In this document: positions 7,038 to 13,285 of the stretch, piece after piece
Layout of the letters: every line of letters starts with the position of its first letter
Numbering within the stretch: position 1 is the stretch's first letter
The notes under the pieces: model-generated
What the model saw: only the letters and a program-made list of their open reading frames with translations
The model's database searches: none
Told to the model about the DNA's origin: nothing
From: JBBQKQ01 sp043719155
Lineage (GTDB): Bacteria > Patescibacteriota > Minisyncoccia > Phycocordibacterales > UBA5272
Length of the DNA stretch: 18,722 bases
Assembly (NCBI GenBank): GCA_043719155.1
Contig: JAYSUJ010000004.1
Coordinates: 1 to 18,722, forward strand
Direction of reading: 5' to 3'
Made by a program: the position numbers and the translations under genes

Positions 7038-7829
7038 TTAGATTATCATCACCACAAACTCTCCTTTTTTCTTTTGTGGATTATCTTTAAAAATTTCCAA
7101 AATTTCGCTTGGTGTGCCAATTAAAATTTCTTCGTAAATCTTGGTCAACTCTTTGCCAATCGCTATTTTTCTTTGCACTATTCCTCTCCTTTGTAAGGAG
7201 AGGTTAGGTGAGGTAGATTTGTCTTTTTCCAACTTCTCCACCTCCAATAAAAATTTTTCTATTCTATGTGTCGACTCATAAAAAATTGAAGAGTTTTCAC
7301 TAGCCAACATTTCCTTTAGCATAGTTTGTCTGCCATTTTTATGAGGTAAAAAGCCGTAAAAAGTCCAGGCATGACTACCAACCCCAAGTATAGACACAAA
7401 TGCTGTAAGGGCTGACGGGCCCGGGATAGTTATGATTTTTATATTTTGTGTTTGCACTAATCCCTCTCCTTTGTAAGGAGAGGCTGGGTGAGGTAGAAAA
7501 TGTTTTCTCACCTCTGCTACTGCAGAGTAACCAGGGTCAGAGATCCCGGGTGTGCCAGCGTCAGAAACTAGCCCCACATTTTTACCCGCTTCTAACAATT
7601 TTATAATTTCCAAATTTCTTTCTCTATGATTATGTGCATTGTAAGAAACAAGTTTGTGTTTTCCTTCTAAATTTTTGTTGCCTATCTCGTATTTTGAAAA
7701 TAAAATGCCCGTGGTTCGCGTGTCTTCTGCAAATACAAAATCAACTTCTTTTAAAGTTCTTACAGCCCTGAAAGTCATGTCTTCCAAGTTTCCTATTGGG
7801 GTAGCGATTATATATAAAGTACCTAACAT
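7038..7829 (-). CDS. rsmI: 16S rRNA (cytidine-1402 2'-O)-methyltransferase RsmI
   Basis: The 263-residue enzyme methylates the ribose of C1402 in the 16S rRNA decoding centre with S-adenosylmethionine. Family signatures are GTLYIIATPIGNLEDMTFRA (3-22), AEDTRTTG (34-41), VSDAGTPGISDPGY (88-101), IPGPSALTA (135-143), FYESTHRI (183-190) and GKELTKIYEE (225-234), ending in KKKGEFVVMI. Two segments absent from E. coli RsmI, residues about 111-127 and 205-220, are encoded by copies of a palindromic repeat. Both lie in surface-loop positions, one before the IPGPS strand and one before the KELTK strand. Without them the core is about 230 residues. It starts 3 nt after the PemK/MazF-like gene. A TATAAT inside that gene's end (7845-7850) could give a second transcript with a leader of about 9 nt. 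Confidence 0.96.
   Translation of the reverse strand: MLGTLYIIATPIGNLEDMTFRAVRTLKEVDFVFAEDTRTTGILFSKYEIGNKNLEGKHKLVSYNAHNHRERNLEIIKLLEAGKNVGLVSDAGTPGISDPGYSAVAEVRKHFLPHPASPYKGEGLVQTQNIKIITIPGPSALTAFVSILGVGSHAWTFYGFLPHKNGRQTMLKEMLASENSSIFYESTHRIEKFLLEVEKLEKDKSTSPNLSLQRRGIVQRKIAIGKELTKIYEEILIGTPSEILEIFKDNPQKKKGEFVVMII
7172..7217. repeat. Palindromic repeat copy A inside rsmI
   Basis: The core hairpin is CCTCTCCTT-TGT-AAGGAGAGG (7183-7203), flanked by TTTGCACTA on the left and GGTGAGGTAGA on the right. The 21-bp core is identical to copy B at 7463-7483. It encodes STSPNLSLQRRGIVQR in RsmI. It resembles REP-like short palindromic elements with CTCTCC/GGAGAG arms found in many bacterial genomes. 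Confidence 0.9.
7451..7497. repeat. Palindromic repeat copy B inside rsmI
   Basis: This is the second copy, 280 bp from copy A in the same orientation. It differs by one inserted base and three or four substitutions. It is read in a different frame, giving FLPHPASPYKGEGLVQT. Confidence 0.9.
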
Positions 7830-7832
7830 GCT

Positions 7833-8231
7833 TTATAAATTAAAATTATAGTAATCTCTAATTTTACTCACTATTTCTAGATGTTTTTTACTTGACAAAT
7901 TTTCTATTCTATCAAAAATTCTTTTTTTAGAAATAACTTTAATTTGGTGAATGCACATCGATACTTCTTTACCGCCTATTTCAATTTTATAATATCCAGG
8001 TATATCTTTAAGTTTAGATGACATGGGTATAACCAAACAAGTATCTGCCCCAGCGTTTGAAACAATATACACAGGCCTTGTAAAGTTCTCATTTTTACCG
8101 TCAATCTCACTCCCTACATTCACACCTATGGCTGCCCATCTAACCTCTCTTGGGCGTGCCAAATTATTTGAAACACCATCGTTAATTGGAATTTTATTTT
8201 TACTCCAATTAGAAAAGTCTTTTAAATACAT
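7833..8231 (-). CDS. PemK/MazF-family endoribonuclease-like protein, no antitoxin seen
   Basis: The 132-residue protein carries the PemK/MazF pattern: REVRWAAIGVNVGSEIDGK (about 28-46), FTRPVYIVS (about 50-58), then CLVIPMSSK, and a C-terminal VSMCIHQIKVISKKRIFDRI that matches the family's QIR-(L/V)-x5-R motif. Family members are mRNA interferases of type II toxin-antitoxin pairs. No antitoxin gene lies on either side, since the upstream DNA holds only a tRNA-Ile and its fragment, and rsmI follows after 3 nt. Such solitary members are known in small genomes and may have a housekeeping role. A TAAAAT hexamer ends 6 nt before the ATG (leaderless option). A better TATAAT further up would give a structured leader of about 65 nt. 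Confidence 0.85.
   Translation of the reverse strand: MYLKDFSNWSKNKIPINDGVSNNLARPREVRWAAIGVNVGSEIDGKNENFTRPVYIVSNAGADTCLVIPMSSKLKDIPGYYKIEIGGKEVSMCIHQIKVISKKRIFDRIENLSSKKHLEIVSKIRDYYNFNL
7845..7850 (-). promoter_or_regulatory. Possible internal -10 for rsmI
   Basis: A TATAAT on the minus strand lies within the last codons of the PemK/MazF-like gene, 15 nt before the rsmI ATG. Confidence 0.35.
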
Positions 8232-8331
8232 ATTTTTATTTTAATTTGCGCTTCCACATATTTCTATGTGGGTCGCTATCGCCTGACGGCGTCGGTACTT
8301 TAATTATACAGTAAAACTCTTGTGCGAGCAA
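8232..8331 (-). promoter_or_regulatory. Distal promoter and structured leader of the PemK/MazF-like gene
   Basis: On the minus strand, TTGCTC (8326-8331), a 17-nt spacer and TATAAT (8303-8308) predict a start near 8296. The 65-nt leader would hold two hairpins. One is CGCC-GTCA-GGCG (8280-8291). The other is CCACATA-GAAA-TATGTGG (8254-8271), with a GNRA tetraloop and flanking GCG/CGC bases that can extend it. The -35 lies within the partial tRNA copy. Confidence 0.4.
8238..8243 (-). promoter_or_regulatory. Proximal -10 of the PemK/MazF-like gene, leaderless spacing
   Basis: TAAAAT, then AAAAAT, then the ATG at 8231 on the minus strand. The 6-nt spacing matches the other leaderless candidates, but there is no TG extension. 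Confidence 0.4.
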
Positions 8332-8371
8332 TAGGATTGGGAAAGATGTACTTTCCCCTATTCGCAGTCGT
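8312..8371 (-). pseudogene. Partial, degenerate copy of the tRNA-Ile 3' half
   Basis: Positions 8312-8338 repeat 8384-8410 exactly (27 bp), covering the 3' end of the tRNA-Ile gene plus 11 bp beyond it. Similarity resumes after an altered T arm: CCTATTCGCAGTCGT here against CCTATGACCAGTCGT in the tRNA. In between, the T loop is replaced by a hairpin GGGAAAG-ATGTA-CTTTCCC (8339-8357). The 5' half is missing, so it cannot be a functional tRNA. Confidence 0.6.
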
Positions 8372-8394
8372 AAATTTCACAACTAAAACTCTTG

Positions 8395-8467
8395 TGCGAG
8401 CAATAGGATTCGAACCTATGACCAGTCGTGTATAAGACGACGGCTCTACCAACTGAGCTATGCTCGC
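8395..8467 (-). tRNA. tRNA-Ile, anticodon TAT (UAU)
   Basis: The 73-nt cloverleaf is perfect: acceptor GCGAGCA/TGCTCGC, D arm GCTC-AGTTGGTA-GAGC, anticodon arm GTCGT-CTTATAC-ACGAC, T arm ATAGG-TTCGAAT-CCTAT, and discriminator A. CCA is not encoded. The anticodon at 8432-8434 reads TAT, which decodes AUA. Most bacteria instead read AUA with a CAU tRNA modified to lysidine. The anticodon loop differs from the common tRNA-Val loop CTTACAC by one base. Confidence 0.9.
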
Positions 8468-8481
8468 ATAAACACAAAGTC

Positions 8482-8509
8482 ATTATACCACTTATGAGAC
8501 ATTTTTCAA
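8482..8509 (-). promoter_or_regulatory. Promoter of tRNA-Ile
   Basis: On the minus strand, TTGAAA (8504-8509), a 16-nt spacer and TATAAT (8482-8487) with an upstream TGG (extended -10) predict a start near 8475, 8 nt before the tRNA. Confidence 0.7.
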
Positions 8510-8512
8510 AAA

Positions 8513-8749
8513 CTATTTAAACTTCATTTCCTGATAGTCTTGTGACTTGCCTGTTACCTCTACTACTACCACCTGCTTTTTTACCGAATAAGTAATAACT
8601 ATAAACAAAACTATAGCAGTGCAAAAACCAAAAGTAAACCACTTGCCATGCGAGTTTTTAGAAACCAAGGTCACAGGAAAAGCAGGAGCTTCAACTGGCT
8701 TAGAAGGGGCGATGCTGCCTTTATTAAAAATACCGATATTTTCTTCCAT
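8513..8749 (-). CDS. Small single-pass membrane protein of unknown function
   Basis: The 78-residue protein has a polar N-terminus with a Pro/Ala-rich stretch (SKPVEAPAFPVTLVSKN). One transmembrane helix follows (about residues 37-56, FTFGFCTAIVLFIVITYSV), then a short basic/acidic tail. By the positive-inside rule the orientation is unclear. I do not recognise the family. It follows the 388-residue anchored protein after 37 nt on the same strand. A TATACT at 8766-8771 would allow its own transcript with a leader of about 10 nt. No Shine-Dalgarno sequence is present. The gene ends just upstream of the tRNA-Ile promoter. Confidence 0.65.
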   Translation of the reverse strand: MEENIGIFNKGSIAPSKPVEAPAFPVTLVSKNSHGKWFTFGFCTAIVLFIVITYSVKKQVVVVEVTGKSQDYQEMKFK

Positions 8750-8765
8750 ATGTTTATTTAATATT

Positions 8766-8771
8766 AGTATA
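8766..8771 (-). promoter_or_regulatory. Putative -10 of the 78-residue membrane protein gene
   Basis: TATACT on the minus strand, 16 nt before the ATG at 8749. Confidence 0.4.
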
Positions 8772-8786
8772 CATTAAAAATTTTAA

Positions 8787-9953
8787 TTATTTCTTGAATG
8801 TGGATATTGTAGTTGTAGCCTTTTGTGCTTCAAACTTTTTCAAAAAGTCTGGGTAAAATTGTCGGAAATAGTTTAGGTCGCTATAATTTTTTTTATTTTC
8901 AAAAAATGTTTTTAAATTTAAATTTTCTTTGTTCGTGTGAGCTTCAAACAAAATCAAATTATCCCTAACTTTATCGTTATTTTTTTGTAATGAAAAATAA
9001 TAACCATTAAAAAGATAGATGTTAACCTTAGATTTTTGTGCAAATTTCTGCAACTCTATTAAAGAATTCAACTCGAGGTAAAGTTGTTTTAAAGTTGGGT
9101 CATCTTCTGACAAAATATAATACCCATCTTTAACGGCCTTAACCAGCGTGACTGCATATCGCACAAAGCGAGCAGGATTATGGTCAAGACTACTTTCTTT
9201 AAAATATTCATAATTGACTCTGTGTTGACTTGCGATATTTTCCAGCACAAGAACTAAGGCACTTTTGGTCATTACGGCATCGATACTATTTTTATTTGAG
9301 CTCTCCAGCTTAACACTTAAGAGAAAGGCATAAAGTGAACCTGTATTAAAGTCGTGCGAAGTACTATACCCAATCTCTATGAAAGCCAGAAATTTTTCAA
9401 AACTTGTTTCCTTTGTGCTTAACACTGCTGAATACGGTGAAAACTTAGCAATTTCACTTAAATAGAGATCCATATTTTGCAAATCTTTCATGCAAATATT
9501 TCCTATATTGAATACAGCTTCACTGCGGGCGTCTGCAGGTAAACCCATGTGGACAGAGAAACGAAGATATGTGCTGACCATTTTAAGAAAATCTTCTGAG
9601 CTTACACTAGCTGTTTTAAAAATTAAAAGATAGAGACTTCTTTTTAAGTAGTACTCTTCTATAACGCCTAATTTGTTTTCAGCTACAAAAGAGTCAAGTT
9701 CCACGTCAAGTTCAGTAAAATTATTTTTGTTAGAATTTACTTTATTGTAAATTTGCAAAAGTTGATCGTTTGTTTTAAATTTCCACTCCAGTTTGTCATA
9801 GTCTACCCTAGTATTTTTACCTTCAATGATGGTGTAACTAGAACCAGCCTTACTGGCAAAATAGTAACTTTCACAAAAATGTGCAAATGCTAATACCAGG
9901 ATGAAAAAGAGTACGTAGCTTAAATTTTGACGTATGGATATTAAATATTTCAT
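8787..9953 (-). CDS. Membrane-anchored helical protein of unknown function
   Basis: The 388-residue product has one N-terminal hydrophobic helix (about 11-28, LSYVLFFILVLAFAHFC) and then a long domain that looks all-helical, with few Cys and many Leu, Tyr, Phe and Lys. The pattern could be irregular TPR-like hairpins, but no repeat consensus is clear and no catalytic motif is seen. It ends with a Thr-rich tail (KATTTISTFKK). It lies 32 nt downstream of the PRTase-propeller gene on the same strand and may be co-transcribed. A separate TTGTAG-16 nt-TATACT promoter overlaps the upstream stop codon and would give a leader of about 4 nt. It lacks the Cys/His signature of the four nearby paralogs, although it has the same one-helix anchor layout. 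Confidence 0.78.
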   Translation of the reverse strand: MKYLISIRQNLSYVLFFILVLAFAHFCESYYFASKAGSSYTIIEGKNTRVDYDKLEWKFKTNDQLLQIYNKVNSNKNNFTELDVELDSFVAENKLGVIEEYYLKRSLYLLIFKTASVSSEDFLKMVSTYLRFSVHMGLPADARSEAVFNIGNICMKDLQNMDLYLSEIAKFSPYSAVLSTKETSFEKFLAFIEIGYSTSHDFNTGSLYAFLLSVKLESSNKNSIDAVMTKSALVLVLENIASQHRVNYEYFKESSLDHNPARFVRYAVTLVKAVKDGYYILSEDDPTLKQLYLELNSLIELQKFAQKSKVNIYLFNGYYFSLQKNNDKVRDNLILFEAHTNKENLNLKTFFENKKNYSDLNYFRQFYPDFLKKFEAQKATTTISTFKK

Positions 9954-9963
9954 TTATAAATAA

Positions 9964-9991
9964 AGTATATACTAGAAACGACTAACTACAA
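9964..9991 (-). promoter_or_regulatory. Putative promoter of the 388-residue anchored protein
   Basis: On the minus strand, TTGTAG (9986-9991), a 16-nt spacer and TATACT (9964-9969). The predicted start is 4 nt before the ATG. Confidence 0.4.
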
Positions 9992-11629
9992 AAGAAAGTC
10001 ACCATTAATGCAGTACACCTCATGTGCCAGAGTAGGGACATAGATAATTTTTTTGTCTTTCACATAAACAATTTTATTTACTATTCGTTCGGCAAATTGC
10101 ACATACCCCTCTTGTTGCCCTGTTTCAATATTTATTCGGTACAAAGTGCCGGCATTGTTCCCTACAAACACTTTGTTACTTACAATAATAGGGTCAGCAA
10201 ATACTCTAGAGCTAGTCAAAAACTCCCATTTTTTTATCTTATTTTTTGTGTCCAACCTATAAATTCTCTTGTCCAATGAGCTTACAATAATGTCTTCCCC
10301 ATACCAAACTGGAGTTGAGTAGTTAACCTCATAAGTTTCGTATTCATATTCCATTTCTAAAGTTTTAGTATTTACAACGTGAACTTTTTTGGCAAAACTT
10401 ACAAAAGCTACTTTTGTTCTGGAGTCATTTTCAGAAAAACAATCTTTTATTTCTGCACCAATTTCTAAACTTTTCTTTAGCTCGCCTGTTTTTGCGTTGT
10501 AAATTCTTAAAATACCATCATTTGAGCCACAAAACAATAAATTATTTTGTTCAGATACATAAGGTGAGCAGTGGGTAAAATCATTATGAAAATCTTGCCA
10601 TACCTCTTTTCCAGTTTCAATATCTATCGCTACCACTGAGCCTCTTTTGGCAAATAGCCCATACTCTAAACCGACATAAACAAGTTTGTGTTTGTAAGAA
10701 ATGCAGGGGGAGGAGCCTACCCAGTCTGCATCCATAAAGGTCCAAATACTTTTACCCGTGAATTTGTTTAGGCAATAAAAGTTGCCGTCATAGGCCCCAA
10801 AGAAAACTTTCTCCTTATAAATTTTAGGGGAGGAGAAAATTCCTTTGCCCCCTTTAAATACATTTATCTTTTTTTGCCAAACAATATCTCCATTTTCAGA
10901 ATTTAAACAGAAGAAAATTCCCTCATCAGTACCAAAGAACAGTCTGTCTTCGTCAAATAGTAAATTTGACTTTCGAACAACATGTTTAAAATTGGCTACA
11001 GCATATTTTTTACTCCAAATAGTATCGAAAGCAAGTGGTTGCAACTCGGCTGAGCTCTTTTTATTTACCAATCCAGTCTCCGTCTCAAAGTCGTTCAACT
11101 CGAAAATACTTAAAATTTTGATGTTTTCATTTAAAGCAAAATCGTAAAAAGTCAAATCTCTGTACCTTAGGATACTAAAAGAGTTAGAGATTTCAATTTT
11201 TTCTCTTTTTAATATTTCAATCTGCTTTTTTAAAGTACTTCCTGTGTTGAGGATGTCGTCAAGAACAATTACTGGTAGCCCATTAGGAACCCCTTCAATG
11301 TCATTGTGCAAGTCATGCTTTTTTTTTCCTTTACGCATAAAGAAACCATTTATGTCCAAACCTCTTTTGTGCGACTCGAGTACAACCGCTGAAATAAGGG
11401 CAATAGATGCAGATTCCAAGCCACAAACTTGAAACTTTTCCCCATTTTTATATCTTTCTTCAAAAATACTAAAAAATATTTTTACATATAAGTTCAAAAA
11501 AACTGGTGTCAGAGTAACTCGCCTGAAATCAAAAATCCAGTTTATGGTTTCATTTGGTTTAACCAAGTAAACATTTTTTATTATAATTTTTTTAATTTCT
11601 ACTACCGACTGTGCATGAGTTTCTATCAT
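9986..11629 (-). CDS. Phosphoribosyltransferase-like domain fused to a PQQ-type beta-propeller
   Basis: The 547-residue protein has two parts. Residues about 25-180 look like an orotate-phosphoribosyltransferase-type PRTase, with FDFR (33-36), a mobile-loop-like RKGKKKHDLHNDIEG (99-113) and the PRPP-binding motif VIVLDDILNTGST (120-132). Residues about 205-547 form a PQQ-like (WD40-like) beta-propeller of seven to eight blades, each with a pattern such as VFFGAYDGNFYCLNKFTGKSIW (blade ends at DIVW, KSIW, KEVW and similar). No signal peptide is present, so both parts should be cytoplasmic. In this family the PRTase binds PRPP and joins or removes a base. The propeller more often acts as a binding scaffold and rarely binds PQQ itself. 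The joint function is unknown. Transcription is divergent from the Cys/His paralog at 11674 through an inverted-repeat promoter, with a 4-nt leader. Confidence 0.9.
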   Translation of the reverse strand: MIETHAQSVVEIKKIIIKNVYLVKPNETINWIFDFRRVTLTPVFLNLYVKIFFSIFEERYKNGEKFQVCGLESASIALISAVVLESHKRGLDINGFFMRKGKKKHDLHNDIEGVPNGLPVIVLDDILNTGSTLKKQIEILKREKIEISNSFSILRYRDLTFYDFALNENIKILSIFELNDFETETGLVNKKSSAELQPLAFDTIWSKKYAVANFKHVVRKSNLLFDEDRLFFGTDEGIFFCLNSENGDIVWQKKINVFKGGKGIFSSPKIYKEKVFFGAYDGNFYCLNKFTGKSIWTFMDADWVGSSPCISYKHKLVYVGLEYGLFAKRGSVVAIDIETGKEVWQDFHNDFTHCSPYVSEQNNLLFCGSNDGILRIYNAKTGELKKSLEIGAEIKDCFSENDSRTKVAFVSFAKKVHVVNTKTLEMEYEYETYEVNYSTPVWYGEDIIVSSLDKRIYRLDTKNKIKKWEFLTSSRVFADPIIVSNKVFVGNNAGTLYRINIETGQQEGYVQFAERIVNKIVYVKDKKIIYVPTLAHEVYCINGDFLL

Positions 11630-11638
11630 ATTAAAGGC

Positions 11639-11667
11639 AATTATAGCACAAACGTTGTGCTATAATT
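11639..11667. promoter_or_regulatory. Divergent promoter formed by a 13-bp inverted repeat
   Basis: AATTATAGCACAA (11639-11651) and TTGTGCTATAATT (11655-11667) are perfect reverse complements around ACG. Each arm holds an extended -10, TGCTATAAT. The plus-strand hexamer ends 7 nt before the ATG at 11674 and the minus-strand hexamer 10 nt before the ATG at 11629. The repeat could also be an operator. Confidence 0.65.
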
Positions 11668-11673
11668 AATCTA

Positions 11674-12861
11674 ATGCCTCTTTTTTTAACAAAAGCTATT
11701 TTTAAAAAAATAACATTTGTAGTTTTTTTACTTAATGTTTTAATAATAATTTATGTTTGCAATCAATTTTTTCGTCCACAACACAACATTGATTACTATT
11801 ATTCTATTATAAAAACCCAAGACTTGGCCAGTCAAAACATCATTAATAAAGTTGACCTAACCCAAATTGAAAGTTGTAGAAGAAACTATAAATGTTTAAA
11901 GAATTTTTACAAAAAACTTACTCTTGAAAAAGGAGTCTCCTTTGCTTTTTCCCACCTATCTGAGTTAAGTAATATCAACAATGGAGAATACTACACATAT
12001 TGTCACCATAATGCACACGCGATTGGAAATGCACAGTTTAAAATAAGTAGAGGCGATTTAGCAGGCTCTTTTTTTTGGATTACTGATGAAAAAATATTCA
12101 TAAATATAATCGGATGTGCAGGAGGATATTACCATGGCTTACTAGAGGCCATGGCAGAAGGAGTTGGAGAACAGGGTGATCTTGTGGAAAAATTTACTGA
12201 CTTGTGCACAAAGTTTAAAAATGTGGATTTACTTTTTTCTTGTGCCCATGGAATTGGACACGCAGCATTTATCCAACTAGGAAGTAATTTAGACAAAGCC
12301 CTAGGTACTTGTGATAAAATTTTTGTCGAGAATCTAGAGTTAAATAACTGTTTTTTTGGTGTGTTTATGGAATACAGCCACATTGAAATTGCGAGTGACT
12401 ACGCTAAAATTAAAGACAGTAAAGGAGATTTAATTGTAAAGTATAGCCTTTGTAATATTCTATCGGAGAGGTATAAGTTTTCTTGTTTCAGACAAAGCTA
12501 CTACTTTTTAAAGAGCTCATTAAATAAAAATGGCACTGAGTTTAAATTGCTTTTAGCCTGCCAACAAATAGGTGACAAACAATATAGGAAAATATGTATA
12601 TATAAAACTGCCTCTATGTACACTCTGCAATTGCAGTCTTTGAACATAAGTAATTTTTGCAAAAAAGGCACTGCGAACTCCGAAGAGGAAATCTTGTGTA
12701 TTTCAGCAATTGCAAACCGCATTAGCCTTAGTCTCAACAACAAATTCGCCGAAAGTGCTAAAACTAATATATGTAAAACATTGTCTTTTTGGAAATTTTC
12801 AAAATGCTTACTGTGGGCAAAAGTTGACCTGACCAATGAAATTTTCTTCAATCGTATCTAA
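11674..12861 (+). CDS. Membrane-anchored Cys/His-rich protein, paralog 1
   Basis: The 395-residue protein has an N-terminal transmembrane helix (about 11-30) followed by an extracytoplasmic domain. Four motifs occur in order: CHHNAHAIG (110-118), GCAGGYYHG (147-155), CAHGIGHA (190-197) and CFFGVFMEY (226-234). Five His and four Cys in these motifs are shared, with small gaps, by the proteins at 13306, 14434 and 16094. The C-terminal 160 residues are helical with Cys in a loose periodic pattern. Before the motifs, YYYSIIK, two Cys and NFYKKLTLEKGVSFAFSHLS also recur in the paralogs. The His pattern suggests a metal or heme site and the Cys suggest disulfides, but no named family is recognised. 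The start follows an extended -10 by 7 nt, so the leader is nearly absent. It converges with the low-complexity gene, overlapping by 4 bp. Confidence 0.85.
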   Translation: MPLFLTKAIFKKITFVVFLLNVLIIIYVCNQFFRPQHNIDYYYSIIKTQDLASQNIINKVDLTQIESCRRNYKCLKNFYKKLTLEKGVSFAFSHLSELSNINNGEYYTYCHHNAHAIGNAQFKISRGDLAGSFFWITDEKIFINIIGCAGGYYHGLLEAMAEGVGEQGDLVEKFTDLCTKFKNVDLLFSCAHGIGHAAFIQLGSNLDKALGTCDKIFVENLELNNCFFGVFMEYSHIEIASDYAKIKDSKGDLIVKYSLCNILSERYKFSCFRQSYYFLKSSLNKNGTEFKLLLACQQIGDKQYRKICIYKTASMYTLQLQSLNISNFCKKGTANSEEEILCISAIANRISLSLNNKFAESAKTNICKTLSFWKFSKCLLWAKVDLTNEIFFNRI

Positions 12862-13172
12862 ACGTCTCCATCACCCGAATCACTAGCAGACCCAGTAGAT
12901 GTACCGGAGGCAGAGGCGGTAGATGTACCGGAGGCAGAGGCGGTAGCAGTCGCCGAGGCGGTAGCCGTTCCTGTCCCAGTCCCAGTCCCAGTATTGGTAT
13001 GCCCGATGGGAACAGCACATGCAGCCCCCTCTACAATAGAGGGTCCAAAGAAAGAATGAGCCCTGTTTGAATTATCGCTTCTGTTTATGAGAAAAGAGGC
13101 ATATGCAAATACCCCAGACAAAACCAACATACTGAGCATACTTATTTTCTTGAGTATTTTTTTGATGTTCAT
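12858..13172 (-). CDS. Small secreted protein with a Thr/Gly/Ala/Ser repeat tail
   Basis: The 104-residue protein starts with a signal peptide or anchor (hydrophobic residues 12-29). A short segment follows with one Cys (AACAVPIGHTN). The tail (about 62-104) is made almost only of Gly, Thr, Ala and Ser in GTGTGT, TASATA and ASGTST units and ends DSGDGDV. The tail DNA is far more GC-rich than its surroundings and contains a 24-bp unit in tandem. Function is unknown, and the composition suggests a surface or stalk-like disordered peptide. A perfect TATAAT lies exactly 6 nt before the ATG, indicating a leaderless mRNA and supporting a real gene. It sits between two Cys/His paralogs on the opposite strand. 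Confidence 0.65.
   Translation of the reverse strand: MNIKKILKKISMLSMLVLSGVFAYASFLINRSDNSNRAHSFFGPSIVEGAACAVPIGHTNTGTGTGTGTATASATATASASGTSTASASGTSTGSASDSGDGDV
12895..12942. repeat. 24-bp tandem repeat, two exact copies plus a decayed third
   Basis: 12895-12918 and 12919-12942 are identical, and 12943-12960 is a shorter related unit. Short CCCAGT repeats follow near 12973-12990. The repeat lies inside the tail of the secreted peptide and keeps the reading frame, so the tail can change length in steps of eight residues. Confidence 0.85.
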
Positions 13173-13178
13173 ATTTTT

Positions 13179-13184
13179 ATTATA
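13179..13184 (-). promoter_or_regulatory. -10 element of the low-complexity gene, leaderless spacing
   Basis: TATAAT, then AAAAAT, then the ATG at 13172 on the minus strand. Confidence 0.6.
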
Positions 13185-13285
13185 CTACATGAAAAAGCAA
13201 ACGCCTAACTAGAATTGTTTTGTGGAAAAGATAAGAATTAATACGGCTAAACATATAGGTGATTATAGCAGAATACGCACTTAGT

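Noticed and set aside
7172..7497. Two short repeats considered as a CRISPR or a recent IS scar
   Set aside because: Only two copies, 280 bp apart with coding sequence between, no spacer array, no transposase and no target duplication that I can define.
8787..9953. A fifth member of the Cys/His family
   Set aside because: It has the same anchor layout, but none of the four motifs and almost no Cys.
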